The translations under genes and the position numbers were made by a program. Positions 5,280-5,636 of a stretch of DNA of 5,636 nt are shown piece after piece. This DNA comes from Methanosarcinales archaeon. Lineage in GTDB: Archaea; Halobacteriota; Methanosarcinia; Methanosarcinales; Methanocomedenaceae. The notes below the pieces were generated by a model, which did no database searches, had not been told where the DNA came from, and saw only the letters and a list, made by a program, of their open reading frames with translations. Position 1 is the first letter of the stretch, and every line of letters begins with the position of its first letter. The DNA is taken from NCBI GenBank assembly GCA_030666885.1, contig DAOUWY010000143.1:1-5636 (forward strand), written 5' to 3'.

Positions 5280-5636
5280 AATATACAATAAAAGGAATTA
5301 AGCGAACCCTGTGTACTTGGATACATGCACCTCAAGGTACATTACTATTTCCACAGGACTTACTCGCTATTCTAGTTGTAAGTTGTTAGTTAATTTATAG
5401 TTTACGGACAAATAATTTTCAAAAATTGGGTCTTTTGCTTAAATTTACCTGTGTTCATTTGTATTCATCTGTGGTTAGTTATAGTTCAAAAGACCAGAAG
5501 AAAACGTACATGAAATTCTTCGAATGACATGCTCAAAAAATGAAAGTACCCCTTGCATAACCTTTTTTTGTTATTACTCCAACTATTCTTTGGGCAGGAT
5601 AGGTTGTCTTTATTTTGGTTCTTCGAAGCCGTCAGA
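5280..5636. other. Gene-free right end with repeats
   Basis: No gene is supported. Bases 5375-5406 are rich in TAGTT/AGTT repeats. An inverted-repeat unit lies at 5429-5495. The palindrome-containing TTCTTCGAA occurs at 5516-5524 and again at 5619-5627. A run of seven T at 5563-5569 could be a plus-strand archaeal terminator but is ~280 bases past DUF3800. On the minus strand, the last 27 bases read SDGFEEPK then a stop (TAA complement at 5610-5612). This could be the tail of a gene entering from the right, but it is too short to call. Confidence 0.5.
5429..5495. repeat. Inverted-repeat unit enclosing a CTGTG/TTCAT dispersed-type motif
   Basis: GGTCTTTTG (5429-5437) is the exact reverse complement of CAAAAGACC (5487-5495). 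The enclosed stretch contains CTGTGTTCATTTGTATTCAT and then CTGTGGTT, which resembles the CTGTGTTCATCTGTGGTT-type motif found many times in intergenic regions of various bacterial and archaeal genomes. It may be one copy of a non-coding repeat family in this genome. The copy number cannot be seen from one window. Confidence 0.45.

Noticed and set aside
5325..5375. Short plus-strand frame (MHLKVHYYFHRTYSLF) that could echo an IS200-type transposase start
   Set aside because: Only 16 codons, no catalytic HUH motif and no ribosome binding site, so a transposase remnant cannot be supported.
5610..5636. Tail of a minus-strand gene entering from the right edge
   Set aside because: Only eight codons before a stop are visible, which is not enough to call a gene.
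1..5636. CRISPR array, tRNA or rRNA
   Set aside because: No regularly spaced direct repeats, cloverleaf-like segment or conserved rRNA stretch was seen on either strand.

Overview
The window looks like archaeal DNA, most likely from a Methanosarcinales-type methanogen or a related anaerobic methane oxidiser. The main clue is an AglJ-like glycosyltransferase for S-layer/N-glycan assembly. Supporting clues are TATA-like boxes about 25-30 bases before starts, weak or absent Shine-Dalgarno sequences, and one gene that looks leaderless. The lineage is an inference from gene content; no rRNA or tRNA is present.

Layout. Bases 2-87 form a small inverted-repeat structure: 12-bp inverted ends, each flanked by CTAG. 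It resembles a miniature transposable element or an IS scar. Next is a tightly coupled AT-rich operon (144-2352) of three genes joined by two ATGA stop/start overlaps. These encode a ~409-aa protein with weak resemblance to tRNA-guanine transglycosylase/DpdA-type TIM barrels, a YwgA/SocA-like winged-helix protein, and a PIN-domain nuclease with its acidic residues intact. After a 378-base gene-free stretch with a GC-rich patch comes a TIR-domain protein (2731-3516) with an uncharacterised C-terminal module. A more GC-balanced gene for an AglJ-like membrane-anchored glycosyltransferase follows (3558-4511). After another GC-rich non-coding patch comes a DUF3800 protein (4671-5279). The last ~357 bases hold no supportable gene but include an inverted-repeat unit around a CTGTG/TTCAT-type dispersed-repeat motif.

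Interpretation. aglJ looks like resident chromosome. The AT-rich genes on its left (PIN operon, TIR) and DUF3800 on its right look like accessory cargo of the defence or toxin-antitoxin kind. The most interesting candidate for an undescribed system is the translationally coupled trio: base-exchange-like enzyme, YwgA-like regulator/antitoxin and PIN nuclease. It could be a modification-guarded RNase module, but this is inferred from gene order and motifs only.
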